Assembly (NCBI GenBank): GCA_002281575.1
Contig: NCGN01000006.1
Coordinates: 1 to 64,000, forward strand
Direction: 5' to 3'
Length of the DNA: 64,000 nucleotides
Origin: Sphingobacteriia bacterium 28-36-52
GTDB taxonomy: Bacteria; Bacteroidota; Bacteroidia; Chitinophagales; Chitinophagaceae
Shown in pieces: positions 45,202 to 53,819 of the stretch. The position numbers were made by a program, and so were the translations under genes. Positions within the stretch are counted from its first letter, which is position 1. Each line of letters starts with the position of its first letter. The notes beneath the pieces were generated by a model. That model was not told the origin of the DNA. It worked only from the letters and a program-made list of their open reading frames with translations, and did not search any database.

Positions 45202-47745
45202 CTTTTCTAATTCTACTGCATGAAAAACAATCATTGCCATTAATATACAAAAACCTAATTCTTGTAAACTTAGTGATTGTGTTTTAAATATTTCATTTAA
45301 GAAGGGAATATATATTACACCCAACTGTAAACAAAAGGTAAATAGTACAGACAATAGTAACAGTGTATTAGAAAAAAATCCTTGTTGAAATAAAAATGTT
45401 TTATCACTTCTGACCGCCAATACATGGCCTAATTGGGCAAAAGACAATACTGTAAATACCATTGTTTGCCAATGAGCAGAAGCATTATGCAATGCATAGG
45501 CTTGGGTTGCCAATGTAACAGCTGCCATTAATAGTCCTACCCATAAAATATGCAACCCTACTCCATCCGCAAAAAAACTTTCTGAAGCATTTCGAGGAGG
45601 TCTTTTCATAATATCTAATTCCCCTTTTTCATTGGCCAATGCTAAAGCTGGTAATCCATCAGTTACTAAATTAATCCATAAAATATGTATGGGTAATAAT
45701 GGAATGGGCATCCCTAAAATGGGAGCTAAAAAAATGGTCCAAATTTCTGCACCATTGCAGGTCATAATATACTTGATGAACTTCCGAATATTATCTACAA
45801 TTCTCCTTCCTTCTTTAATTGCATTTACAATAGTACCAAAACTATCATCCAATAAAATTAAATCAGCCGCTTCCTTACTTACATCTGTACCTGTGATACC
45901 CATTGCAACACCAATATTGGCTGCCTTTAAAGAAGGTGCATCATTTACCCCATCACCAGTCATAGCAACAAAATGTCCATTACTTTGCAATGCTTTAATA
46001 ATACGTAATTTTTGATTTGGCGAAACCCTAGCATATACTGCAATGTTCAATACTTCCTTTTTAAATTGATCATCATTCAGCTGAGCCAAAGTTGTACCAA
46101 TCATTACCTTATCTCCTGCTTGCATAATACCGATTTGCATAGCAATTGCTTTAGCTGTTTCAGGGTGGTCACCTGTAATCATGACAGGCTTTATTCCAGC
46201 TTCTATACATTCTTTAATAACATTGACCACGTTTACTCTGGGAGGATCCATTAAACCTACCTGGCCAATCCATACTAAATCCTTCTCTACAGTTTCACTG
46301 GTTATTTGCTGAGGAAGCGCGTTGATTAATTTAAATCCGTAAGCAATAACCCTCATTCCTTTTATTGCCCATTTATTAGATAAGGCAAGCAAATGGTGCT
46401 TAGACTCCGCGTCTATTAAAGAAGCTTGAATGGTTTCTGTTGCCCCCTTGGTAATTACTAAAAATTGGTCGCCAAAGGAATGAATGGTTGTCATACATTT
46501 TCGATCAGAATCAAACGGAATTTCAGAGATTCTTGGGTATTGACTATATAATGTATGAAATTCAGCAACAGTTAGCTCATCTATGCATCGATTTACAATG
46601 GCAAGTTCTGTTGATTCACCAAATGGCTCCCCTGCCTGATTAAATTGAATATCGTGGTTTAAGGCCATTGAGAGCAATAATGGCGTATTAGAGAAAGATG
46701 GAGACAAAACCGTATTTTCAAAAGTCTCAATCACTTCCATTTTATTCTGAGTGAGTGTGCCTGTTTTATCAGAGCAAATAAAACTAACTGAACCCAATGT
46801 TTCTACGGCAGGGAGCTTTCTGATTAATGCTTTTTTCTTGGCCAGCCTTGCCGCACCTTTAGCTAATGCAATAGTAATTAAAGCTGGCAATGCTTCTGGT
46901 ATAGCAGCCACTGCTAAACTGATGGAGAGCAACAATAAAGTAAAAGGATCTTCACCTCTGATTAGACCACTAATGAACAAAACAAAACAAATGAATAAAA
47001 TTATATAAGATAATTTTTTACCAAAAAATTCCATTCTTTTTTGCAATGGAGTAGTTGCTTTATCTTCTTGTAGCAGTCCTGCAATTTGACCTAATTCTGT
47101 AGACATTCCGGTCACCACCACTAATCCAGTTGCCCTACCTGCAGTTATCAAAGTGCCTTTAAATGCCATATTGTGCCGATCCCCTAATGAAATTTCTTCT
47201 TCATTAATGGTGTCCGACTTTTTATGAGCAGCAATTGATTCGCCAGTTAAGGAAGATTCGTCTATGCTAAGCGTATGTACTTCAATTAGTCGTATATCTG
47301 CAGGAACAATATTCCCTGCTTCTAAGTAAACAATATCACCAGGCACCAATTCTTGAGACGGAATAATTGCCGGCATTTCGTCTCGGTTAACTCGAGCCGT
47401 AGTTAGACTCATCCTTTTTAAAGCAGCCATTGATTTTTCTGCCTTATACTCTTGACTAAAACCTAATAGGGCATTTAATAGTACAATGATTAAAATAACA
47501 ATGGTATCCACCATATCTCCCATTATGCCCGATAGAACTGCAGCTACCAGTAAAATGATAATCATGAAGTCTTTAAACTGGTCAAAAAAATAAACCCATG
47601 CGGGTTTATTTTTCTTGGTAACTAATTCATTTAATCCAAATTTGGTTAAACGATTAGACGCTTCTATTGGGGATAATCCTTTTCTAGACGATTTGAATGC
47701 GTTAAACAATTCATCCTCGCTTAAATTAAAATATTGCTTATTCAT
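45172..47745 (-). CDS. Cation-transporting P-type ATPase, PMCA/SERCA-like
   Basis: An 857-residue P2-type ATPase. An N-terminal cation-ATPase domain (1-60), helix pair near 57-98, the A-domain TGES at 167-170, the membrane motif PEALP 283-287 (Ca-type PEGLP position), phosphorylation site D326 in SDKTGTLT, nucleotide domain KGATETI, hinge MTGDGVNDAPSLKAA, and six C-terminal helices. Calcium is the likely ion by overall resemblance to PMR1/PMCA bacterial pumps; a Na or Mn role cannot be excluded. The start overlaps the coiled-coil lipoprotein gene by 8 bp. Confidence 0.92.
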   Translation of the reverse strand: MNKQYFNLSEDELFNAFKSSRKGLSPIEASNRLTKFGLNELVTKKNKPAWVYFFDQFKDFMIIILLVAAVLSGIMGDMVDTIVILIIVLLNALLGFSQEYKAEKSMAALKRMSLTTARVNRDEMPAIIPSQELVPGDIVYLEAGNIVPADIRLIEVHTLSIDESSLTGESIAAHKKSDTINEEEISLGDRHNMAFKGTLITAGRATGLVVVTGMSTELGQIAGLLQEDKATTPLQKRMEFFGKKLSYIILFICFVLFISGLIRGEDPFTLLLLSISLAVAAIPEALPALITIALAKGAARLAKKKALIRKLPAVETLGSVSFICSDKTGTLTQNKMEVIETFENTVLSPSFSNTPLLLSMALNHDIQFNQAGEPFGESTELAIVNRCIDELTVAEFHTLYSQYPRISEIPFDSDRKCMTTIHSFGDQFLVITKGATETIQASLIDAESKHHLLALSNKWAIKGMRVIAYGFKLINALPQQITSETVEKDLVWIGQVGLMDPPRVNVVNVIKECIEAGIKPVMITGDHPETAKAIAMQIGIMQAGDKVMIGTTLAQLNDDQFKKEVLNIAVYARVSPNQKLRIIKALQSNGHFVAMTGDGVNDAPSLKAANIGVAMGITGTDVSKEAADLILLDDSFGTIVNAIKEGRRIVDNIRKFIKYIMTCNGAEIWTIFLAPILGMPIPLLPIHILWINLVTDGLPALALANEKGELDIMKRPPRNASESFFADGVGLHILWVGLLMAAVTLATQAYALHNASAHWQTMVFTVLSFAQLGHVLAVRSDKTFLFQQGFFSNTLLLLSVLFTFCLQLGVIYIPFLNEIFKTQSLSLQELGFCILMAMIVFHAVELEKLIKRLKNVR

Positions 47746-48160
47746 TCTTAACTGTAAAATCTTTTAGGGCTTTACCTAATTCATCCATATCGCGGTTGAA
47801 TTCTTCTTTAAATTTAGCCCAACCATCTTTACCATCCGCTTTATAATCGGCAATTTTTTTCTTCATATCGGTATTTTTCAACTCTAATGCAGCAATCTTT
47901 GCTTTGTACTCTGCCTTGGCTGCTTTTTTGTCTGTGGCAATTCTAGCATTGAAATCGGCAATACTTTTTGCATTTTCATCAATCTTTTCATTCGTTTCTA
48001 ACCTGAATTTTTCTATATCGGCCAAATATTCGGAATTGGCTTCATCTAAATTTTCATTGGCAACCTTTACTTCATCTTCTGCCTTTTCAACTTTCTCTGC
48101 AGAAGAGTTACAGCTAATCATTTCAGTTCCTGCCAATAATAATAGGGCAGAAAAAATCAA
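47738..48160 (-). CDS. Coiled-coil lipoprotein, start probably frameshifted
   Basis: The open frame encodes 140 residues: a hydrophobic stretch with lipobox MISC (C17), then about 120 residues of Lys/Glu/Ala-rich helix likely to form a coiled coil. The only start in frame is a TTG at 48160, and that gives a signal without positive charge. Sixteen bases upstream is an ATG (48176) followed by A6; with one A fewer the product would begin MKNISLIFSALLLLAG, a textbook lipoprotein signal. So the start is likely disrupted by a one-base change in the homopolymer, or there is a sequencing error. Function unknown. Confidence 0.65.
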   Translation of the reverse strand: MIFSALLLLAGTEMISCNSSAEKVEKAEDEVKVANENLDEANSEYLADIEKFRLETNEKIDENAKSIADFNARIATDKKAAKAEYKAKIAALELKNTDMKKKIADYKADGKDGWAKFKEEFNRDMDELGKALKDFTVKNE

Positions 48161-48199
48161 ACTTATATTTTTTCATATTATACTTTTATATGGTAAAAA

Positions 48200-48388
48200 T
48201 TATAAAGATGTGAGAATCTTTTGGAGCTCTTCCTTAGACTTGCCTAATTTTACTTGAAGACGTCCCATAAGTTCCTCCTGCTTTCCTTCAACCAACAACA
48301 TATCGTCGTCAGTAAGCTTTGCATACTTCTGCTTCAATTTACCTTTAAGCTCTTTCCAATTACCTAGTAACTCTGTAGTGTTTTTCAT
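48200..48388 (-). CDS. CsbD family stress-related protein
   Basis: A 62-residue protein with the CsbD pattern: GNWKELKGKLKQKYAKLTDDDMLLVEGKQEELMGRLQVKLGKSKEE. CsbD-like proteins form a small helical bundle and are induced under general stress in other phyla; the molecular role is unknown. It lies between the HAB-mutase-like gene and the coiled-coil lipoprotein gene on the same strand. Confidence 0.88.
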   Translation of the reverse strand: MKNTTELLGNWKELKGKLKQKYAKLTDDDMLLVEGKQEELMGRLQVKLGKSKEELQKILTSL

Positions 48389-48493
48389 GTAGTCTTTTTA
48401 AATGTTTTTTTGAAAGACTAAAGGTCAAAAACAAAGTATTGTAGTTTATTACAGAACTGTAAGCAAATGATACATTATTTACAGAAAAGCAGG

Positions 48494-48937
48494 CTATTTA
48501 TTGAGATGTAAATATTTTAAGAGTCCCTTAAAAATAAGAATACAAGCAGTAATCAATGCCAATGACAATGAGATTAACAAAATACTAATCATCCATTCAA
48601 CTAAATTACCAGCGTCTTTGCCGCCTGCTATGGGCATCATTTTACCCGCCCCAGATACAGCTGCAATAGTAACAGCCAAAAAATTAGCAAATGAACTATA
48701 CAAGACTAAATAAAAAGTCCATTTTAATTGTTGAGTAGAAAGTAAAATTCGATCCCAAATAATTCCGATAATCAATAAAAACATCCCATTTAGCGTACCT
48801 TCCAAATGTGCGGAAAGTCCCATTCTACTGTTTTTCAAAATAGGTATAAAAAGTCCAATTATCAACCCCAGCATAAATAAAATAATCCCAAGACACAATA
48901 ACCATTTCGATTGTTTTGAGTGCACTATACTTATCAT
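48494..48937 (-). CDS. Membrane protein resembling hydroxylaminobenzene mutase / styrene-oxide isomerase
   Basis: A 147-residue protein with four membrane helices (about 12-33, 49-66, 74-95, 113-138). The segment NSRMGLSAHLEGTLNGMFLLIIGI at 36-59 resembles the NPRMGLSAHLEG block of HabB and StyC-type enzymes, where the His (H44 here) is thought to bind haem b. Those enzymes rearrange hydroxylaminobenzene or isomerise styrene oxide. No aromatic catabolism gene is near, so the substrate here is unknown and the assignment is by motif memory only. Confidence 0.6.
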   Translation of the reverse strand: MISIVHSKQSKWLLCLGIILFMLGLIIGLFIPILKNSRMGLSAHLEGTLNGMFLLIIGIIWDRILLSTQQLKWTFYLVLYSSFANFLAVTIAAVSGAGKMMPIAGGKDAGNLVEWMISILLISLSLALITACILIFKGLLKYLHLNK

Positions 48938-48948
48938 ATTGACTATTA

Positions 48949-49575
48949 TTATTTGGTTACTTGTTCAATAGATTTCAATATAGGAAGCTGAATATGAAAC
49001 TTAACTGCAATAACTCTAATCAAAATCACTACAGATGCTGCAATGATTTCTGTTAATCCTGTTGATAAACTGAAATAGTGGCAAATAAAATACACCACTC
49101 CCCCAGCTATACAAGCCAAGGCATAAATATCTTTTTGCAACAGCAATGGCACTTCATTTAATAAAATATCTCTAATAACACCCCCAATAGAGCCTGTAAT
49201 TGCACCCATAACAATACAAACCCAGAATGGAAAATCAGCAGCTAAACTCTTGGTAATTCCAACAATAGTTACAAGACCTAAACCAATGGTGTCGAATAAA
49301 AAAAGCGTGTTGCTCCATCTAAAGAGTTTTTCTTTAAAAACCAACGTGGCCAATAAAGCCACACCAGTTGTTATAAAATACCTACTATCCAACATCCAAA
49401 ATGGAGTAACCCCTAAAAGTAAATCGCGTATGGTACCGCCGCCAATTGCAGTTGCCAATCCAATAATATATGCTCCCAACCAGTCTACCTGTTTGCCAGA
49501 AGCCAACTTAATTCCACTAATAGCAAATGCAAATGTGCCAACAAGATCGGGTAATATGGTAAATAAATTTTCCAA
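48949..49575 (-). CDS. TRIC/UPF0126 family membrane protein
   Basis: A 208-residue protein with seven predicted helices in two repeats: LVGTFAFAISGIKLASGKQVDWLGAYIIGLATAIGGGTIRDLLLG (residues 10-54) and the second IVMGAITGSIGGVIRDILLNEVPLLLQKDIYA. These GGGxxRD/ GGxxRD motifs define the YicG/TRIC cation-channel family. It may conduct monovalent cations. It is 11 bp upstream of the HAB-mutase-like gene. Confidence 0.9.
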   Translation of the reverse strand: MENLFTILPDLVGTFAFAISGIKLASGKQVDWLGAYIIGLATAIGGGTIRDLLLGVTPFWMLDSRYFITTGVALLATLVFKEKLFRWSNTLFLFDTIGLGLVTIVGITKSLAADFPFWVCIVMGAITGSIGGVIRDILLNEVPLLLQKDIYALACIAGGVVYFICHYFSLSTGLTEIIAASVVILIRVIAVKFHIQLPILKSIEQVTK

Positions 49576-49611
49576 TAAAATTTCATCTAATAAATAGCAT
49601 ATAAAAAAATT

Positions 49612-49989
49612 CTACTTAATTAATTGGATATACTTAGCTCTATTCTCCCACATAATCCAAAATAAAATAACAGCAAGTATAATTGCTAAAGGCAAACCAC
49701 TTAAAGCAACTGTTGCGTGAATATGTACAATTCCAACCATGATTGGGAATATCATAATAGCACCAAGTGCCCTTAACTTAGGAAACAATAATAAAATTCC
49801 ACCAATAAGCTCAACAATAGCAATCAGAGGCATTAACCAAACTATTTCCATCAATGCAGTATTTACTTTAACCATTTCGGCAGGTAAATCAGGGGGTACA
49901 GGTATGTAATTAAAGAACTTATTTAGACCTCCGTTGATAAACATTAATGCAAATAAGACAGTTGCAACTGTGAAGATTTTCTGCTTCAT
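49612..49989 (-). CDS. DoxX family membrane protein
   Basis: A 125-residue protein with four helices: ATVLFALMFINGGLNKFF, a EIVWLMPLIAIVELIGGILLLF, GAIMIFPIMVGIVHIHATVA and AIILAVILFWIMWENRAKY. This is the DoxX-like pattern (NGGLNKF and P..G..ELxGG.LL). The function of most members is unknown; some are tied to redox stress or quinone chemistry. It is 42 bp downstream of the SbtA-like permease gene. Confidence 0.8.
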   Translation of the reverse strand: MKQKIFTVATVLFALMFINGGLNKFFNYIPVPPDLPAEMVKVNTALMEIVWLMPLIAIVELIGGILLLFPKLRALGAIMIFPIMVGIVHIHATVALSGLPLAIILAVILFWIMWENRAKYIQLIK

Positions 49990-50031
49990 ACATTGATTTA
50001 TGCTTAAATATAATTAAGATAAATCAGTATG

Positions 50032-50994
50032 TCAAGTAGATTGAGCAATTAAAAAATAAAGCGGCATCCCAATAGTAATATTTACTGGAAAGGTAACTGC
50101 CAAAGCCATCGGTAAAAATAGACCTGGATTTGCTTTAGGAACAGATATTTTCATTGCAGCGGGAACAGCAATATAAGATGCACTTGCAGCTAAGATGGCA
50201 AACATAAATCGATTGGTAATATCATCAGTAACAAACATGCTAGCCCATGCAAAAAAAGACCCATTTATGAGAGGAATAAAAAAGGCAAACAAGAATGGAA
50301 ATAAACCAAAGGAGAAAAATGCTTTTAATTTTTTACCACTAGCAATTCCCATATCTAATAAAAAAATAGCTAGGAAACCTTTGAATAAATCATTGGTAAA
50401 TGGTTTAATTCCCTCTGCTTGTTTTGCATTGGCTACTAATCCAATTAAAAGACTTCCCAAAATAAGTAATACACTACCATTGGTAAAGGAGTGCTTAATA
50501 ACATCACGTTTTTTTATATCGGTAACGACTTCGCGATTAAAGAGACTTATCAACAATAAACCTACGATAATTGCAGGGGACTCCATTAAAGCCATTATGG
50601 CTACCATATAACCATGAACCCCTAATTGTTGAGATTCTAAATACGTAACTGCTGTTACAAAAGTAACTGCACTTACAGATCCATATGCAGCAGCAATAGC
50701 GCCTGCATTATATATGTTCAATCGCTTTTTAAGAAGAAAAAAAGTATAAATTGGAATGAGAACAGAGATTGCTATGCCTAACAGCATTGACCATGCAATT
50801 TCTGAAGTAAATGTTTCATGAGAAAGCTCTTGACCACCCTTAAATCCAATAGCAAACAACAAATAAAGTGAGATGAATTTGGATGAATTGGGTGGAATTT
50901 CTAAGTCACTTTTCAAATAAACGGCTAAAATCCCCAAAACGAAAAATAGTAAAGCTGGATTAGTTAAATTATCTAGTAATAAATTATAATTCAT
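50032..50994 (-). CDS. sbtA: SbtA-family sodium-dependent bicarbonate permease
   Basis: A 320-residue inner membrane protein with about ten helices. The start MNYNLLLDNLTNPALLFFVLGILA, GFKGGQELSHE, the NAGAIAAAYGSVSAVTFVTA helix, LIGLVANAKQ and the C-terminal PAAMKISVPKANPGLFLPMALAVTFPVNI are characteristic of SbtA, the high-affinity Na/bicarbonate symporter of cyanobacteria. In a heterotroph it would feed carboxylases. I use the ATG at 50994; a TTG at 51018 lies further up. It overlaps the 168-residue neighbour's stop by 11 bp; no SbtB-type PII gene is adjacent. Confidence 0.9.
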   Translation of the reverse strand: MNYNLLLDNLTNPALLFFVLGILAVYLKSDLEIPPNSSKFISLYLLFAIGFKGGQELSHETFTSEIAWSMLLGIAISVLIPIYTFFLLKKRLNIYNAGAIAAAYGSVSAVTFVTAVTYLESQQLGVHGYMVAIMALMESPAIIVGLLLISLFNREVVTDIKKRDVIKHSFTNGSVLLILGSLLIGLVANAKQAEGIKPFTNDLFKGFLAIFLLDMGIASGKKLKAFFSFGLFPFLFAFFIPLINGSFFAWASMFVTDDITNRFMFAILAASASYIAVPAAMKISVPKANPGLFLPMALAVTFPVNITIGMPLYFLIAQST

Positions 50995-51490
50995 AGGTAG
51001 ATGTAATAGGAGCTGCAATTTTAGACTCTTTAATAAATTGCATTGAAGAAGATATCACCAAGGTCTTAACCAATATTTTCTCATCAATGATTAAGTCAGT
51101 AAAAACACCATTTGCTAGAAATTCATTTTTTTGATTTTGAGCAATTAATTCGGCTAGTCTAAATTGTTTATATTGAATTGATCGCCCTTTCAAACTTTTT
51201 GTAAAAACCTTTTTATAAATACTTTCTACCCAGTATTCAGCATCCAAACCAAACAAATCCTTATTCAAGATTACCGAGTTTATGATTCTAGAGGATGCAT
51301 CATTAACAAAATAAATTTCATTAATGTTATTCCTAACAAGCTCACCCTTTAGAACCTCAATAAAAAGCTGGTCATTGTAAGGAATTATTGCTCCAGGGCT
51401 AGAAATAAAAAAAGCATTAGATCCATATTTTTTCTTCAATTTATTCTCTACACATGAAAAAGGGCAAACAATAAATAGTTTGTTATTCAT
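50984..51490 (-). CDS. Hypothetical protein with beta-carbonic-anhydrase-like layout, zinc site lost
   Basis: A 168-residue cytosolic protein without a known motif that I can name. Its order of elements looks like a beta-carbonic anhydrase by eye: a first strand LFIVCPFSC (where active enzymes have CxDxR), FFISSPGAIIPYNDQ (like the RNAGNIVPPY loop), EIYFVNDASSRII (like the VxGHSxCGG strand) and the C-terminal ANGVFTDLIIDEKILVKTLVI. C9 is kept, but the Asp/Arg dyad is missing and the His and second Cys align with N63 and S66, so it should not bind zinc. It overlaps sbtA by 11 bp and the small membrane protein by 8 bp, so it may regulate the permease. The fold is inference. Confidence 0.6.
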   Translation of the reverse strand: MNNKLFIVCPFSCVENKLKKKYGSNAFFISSPGAIIPYNDQLFIEVLKGELVRNNINEIYFVNDASSRIINSVILNKDLFGLDAEYWVESIYKKVFTKSLKGRSIQYKQFRLAELIAQNQKNEFLANGVFTDLIIDEKILVKTLVISSSMQFIKESKIAAPITSTYEL

Positions 51491-51665
51491 GAGTGGATTT
51501 GTTTTGATTGCGATTTAAAAAAATATGGGCCGTAAAAGCAGCCATTATAATTGAAACCGAAGAAAAAAGATTACTGTAAATAGGATCAACTGATTTAATA
51601 GAGAAAACCAATAGTAATATTACAAAAATGATCCCTAAAGAAGATTTAAGTTGAAGTTTATTCAT
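51483..51665 (-). CDS. Small membrane protein in bicarbonate operon
   Basis: A 60-residue protein (start ATG 51665; the frame runs further up but into the promoter region). Two hydrophobic helices (about 10-28 and 34-51) and a polar NRNQNKSTHE tail. It overlaps the following gene by 8 bp and heads the run that includes sbtA. No family recognised. Confidence 0.6.
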   Translation of the reverse strand: MNKLQLKSSLGIIFVILLLVFSIKSVDPIYSNLFSSVSIIMAAFTAHIFLNRNQNKSTHE

Positions 51666-51692
51666 ATTAGTGATTTGGCTTGTAACTAATGG

Positions 51693-51706
51693 ATGCAAAT
51701 TTGCAT
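51693..51706. promoter_or_regulatory. 14-bp palindrome in sbtA-LysR gap
   Basis: ATGCAAATTTGCAT is a perfect palindrome midway between the divergent sbtA operon and the LysR gene, a good place for LysR or co-regulator binding. It is not a strict T-N11-A box. Confidence 0.45.
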
Positions 51707-51714
51707 GTATTTTA

Positions 51715-51757
51715 CATAAGTTTTTATTTATCTTTAATATATTAAGCATAAGTTTTT
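51715..51757. repeat. Direct repeat CATAAGTTTTT in sbtA-LysR gap
   Basis: CATAAGTTTTT occurs at 51715-51725 and 51747-51757, 32 bp apart (about three helical turns), between the palindrome and the LysR start. Could be two regulator half-sites, or chance in an AT-rich region. Confidence 0.4.
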
Positions 51758-51760
51758 TTT

Positions 51761-52660
51761 ATGAATTATACATTAAATCAGTTACAGATTTTCTTAAAAG
51801 TAGTAGAAACGCAGAGTGTTACTAAAGCTTCAGAAGAGTTACATTTGAGTCAACCAGCTGTTTCCATACAATTAAAAAATCTTCAAGACCAATTTGAAAT
51901 ACCATTAACAGAAGTAGTTGGAAGAAAAATTTATATCACTGATTTTGGGAAGGAAATTGCCCAAGCAGCCGCAGAAATAATTAATCAAGCGAATGCCATT
52001 AACAATAAAACCTTGGCATATAAAGGTCAACTTGCAGGTCGGCTAAAATTATCTGTAGTTTCAACAGGAAAGTATATTATGCCTTATTTCTTGACAGAAT
52101 TCATCAAACTCAATAATGGCATAGAATTAAATATGGATGTAACTAATAAGTCTAAAGTAATTGAGAGTTTAGAAAAAAACGAAATTGACTTTGCCCTAGT
52201 ATCCATACTACCTAATTCATTAAATATTGAAAAACTAGATTTATTACAAAACAAATTATACCTAGTAGGAAATAACAAACCCAAGCTCTCTATTAAAGAC
52301 ATTCCCATCATATTTCGAGAGCAAGGTTCTGGAACTAGACAAACAATGGAAAAGTATTTCGAAAAAAATCAATTAAGTATTCAGAAAAAAATGGAGCTAA
52401 CTTCTAACGAAGCAGTTAAACAAGCATTGATGGCCGGACTGGGGTATTCGATTATGCCACTTATTGGAATTAAGAATGAACTACAGAATAAAGAATTACA
52501 AATCATTACAACAAAAGGATTACCCATAAAAACTACTTGGAGTTTAATTTGGCTAAAAGGAAAAAAACATTCTCCCGTATCATTGGCTTTTCTAACCCAT
52601 TTGAAAAAGGAGAAAGCTACGATTATCAAAGAAAAATTTAGCTGGTACGAGCAGTATTAA
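51761..52660 (+). CDS. LysR family regulator, CbbR/CcmR-like
   Basis: A 299-residue LysR-type transcription factor. The winged helix-turn-helix is at 1-60 (LNQLQIFLKVVETQSVTKASEELHLSQPAVSIQLKNL), followed by a periplasmic-binding-like effector domain (KLSVVSTGKYIMPYFLTEF; REQGSGTRQTMEKYF). The REQGSGTR segment is typical of the CysB/CbbR-type subgroup. It is divergent from the sbtA operon, as CcmR/CmpR are from carbon-concentrating genes in cyanobacteria, which suggests control by inorganic carbon status. The 3' end overlaps the next convergent gene by 23 bp. Confidence 0.92.
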   Translation: MNYTLNQLQIFLKVVETQSVTKASEELHLSQPAVSIQLKNLQDQFEIPLTEVVGRKIYITDFGKEIAQAAAEIINQANAINNKTLAYKGQLAGRLKLSVVSTGKYIMPYFLTEFIKLNNGIELNMDVTNKSKVIESLEKNEIDFALVSILPNSLNIEKLDLLQNKLYLVGNNKPKLSIKDIPIIFREQGSGTRQTMEKYFEKNQLSIQKKMELTSNEAVKQALMAGLGYSIMPLIGIKNELQNKELQIITTKGLPIKTTWSLIWLKGKKHSPVSLAFLTHLKKEKATIIKEKFSWYEQY

Positions 52661-53351
52661 TATTTGAACCAAATAAGAAGACTTTATTCTCTTTAATAAT
52701 TTTATAACCATAATAAATACAAACAAGTCCAATAAACTCAGTAACATACAATACTTCAACATATCCTGCCCTTGTAAAAGAGCCACCAATTCCAGGTAGT
52801 AATCCTCCTATTGCAATAAAAATATTACCCTTAAATGGGGCTTCTTTAATTCCTTGTTTATAATATTTATACGCCGAATATATAGCTCCTCCTACCAAAA
52901 ATAGAAAGGCGTAAATATTAATAAGTGGAGAAAAGTAACGAACCCATTTCCATGCAAAAACACTCCCAGTTAATTTATTGTTGAACGAATCAGGCAATTC
53001 AACAGGAGTTAAAATAACAAAATAAGAAGCAACTAAAATTAAAAGTATAAAAAACGCCGATGTAAAATGTGCAAACTGCTTGTTCATTAACAAATACACA
53101 CTGCCCTGGGCCAATGGATACCCGCCTAATAAAGCCCCTACGATATACCAATATTTCAAATTGGTCTCGCTCCATCCGAATAAAATATTGATACTTTCAG
53201 ACAAAGTGCCTAAACCAAAAGTTAATACCCCCAATGCCCACCAAAGCAAATAGTTCTTTCTCTTTAACTGATAGTGCTTATATATTTCCTTAAAAAAATA
53301 AATAGAAAATAAAGTAGTAAAAATGGGGATGTATTCAACAAGATTTTTCAT
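52638..53351 (-). CDS. Seven-helix membrane protein, unknown
   Basis: A 237-residue integral membrane protein with seven hydrophobic helices, a LKRKNYLLWWALGVLTFGLGTLSE region near the N-terminus and a PGIGGSFTRAGYVEV loop late. I do not recognise the family. It overlaps the LysR 3' end by 23 bp (convergent). The loops carry few charged residues, so a transport or sensory role are equally open. Confidence 0.7.
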   Translation of the reverse strand: MKNLVEYIPIFTTLFSIYFFKEIYKHYQLKRKNYLLWWALGVLTFGLGTLSESINILFGWSETNLKYWYIVGALLGGYPLAQGSVYLLMNKQFAHFTSAFFILLILVASYFVILTPVELPDSFNNKLTGSVFAWKWVRYFSPLINIYAFLFLVGGAIYSAYKYYKQGIKEAPFKGNIFIAIGGLLPGIGGSFTRAGYVEVLYVTEFIGLVCIYYGYKIIKENKVFLFGSNINTARTS

Positions 53352-53419
53352 AGCTCAATTAAAACACGAAATTGAACTAATTGTTACTTGAAAGAGTCAG
53401 CCAATTGTAAAATTAAAAT

Positions 53420-53809
53420 TCATTGTTTCTTCTTTTTAATCTCCCAATAAAACCAACCTCCCAAAAAACCTACCACAAAACCAATTGGGCCGGTAAAAAA
53501 AATACCAAGTAAAGGACCTAGATTAGAATCTGGCATGAAAATCATAGGCCCAAAGAAACCACCGAGCAAACCTAAGCTTCCAGCACTTAAACTACCAACT
53601 AAACAATAGGTAGCAAATGTATCTTTAAATTGATCCGTTTTATTCCAAATCACTTTGGAAGCTAGAATTGCAAAAGCAAAGGAAATAAATGGCTTAAAAA
53701 ATGTTATTGAGTCAGGAAAGGGTAAAATATTTAATATAAAAATATTAGTAAAAAAAAACACTGCAATTAAAGTGATTGTAGTTAATATGAATCTCAATGA
53801 TTGTTTCAC
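53420..53809 (-). CDS. Four-helix membrane protein, unknown
   Basis: A 129-residue protein with four hydrophobic segments (about 8-30, 38-54, 67-91 with repeated GSLGLLGGFFGP, and 102-124), ending EIKKKKQ. The Gly-rich GLLGGFFG and GFVVGFLGGWF stretches are typical of packed helices. No family recognised. It lies between the DUF4242 gene (10 bp upstream) and the seven-helix protein gene on the same strand. Confidence 0.65.
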   Translation of the reverse strand: MKQSLRFILTTITLIAVFFFTNIFILNILPFPDSITFFKPFISFAFAILASKVIWNKTDQFKDTFATYCLVGSLSAGSLGLLGGFFGPMIFMPDSNLGPLLGIFFTGPIGFVVGFLGGWFYWEIKKKKQ

Positions 53810-53819
53810 GACTATTTAA

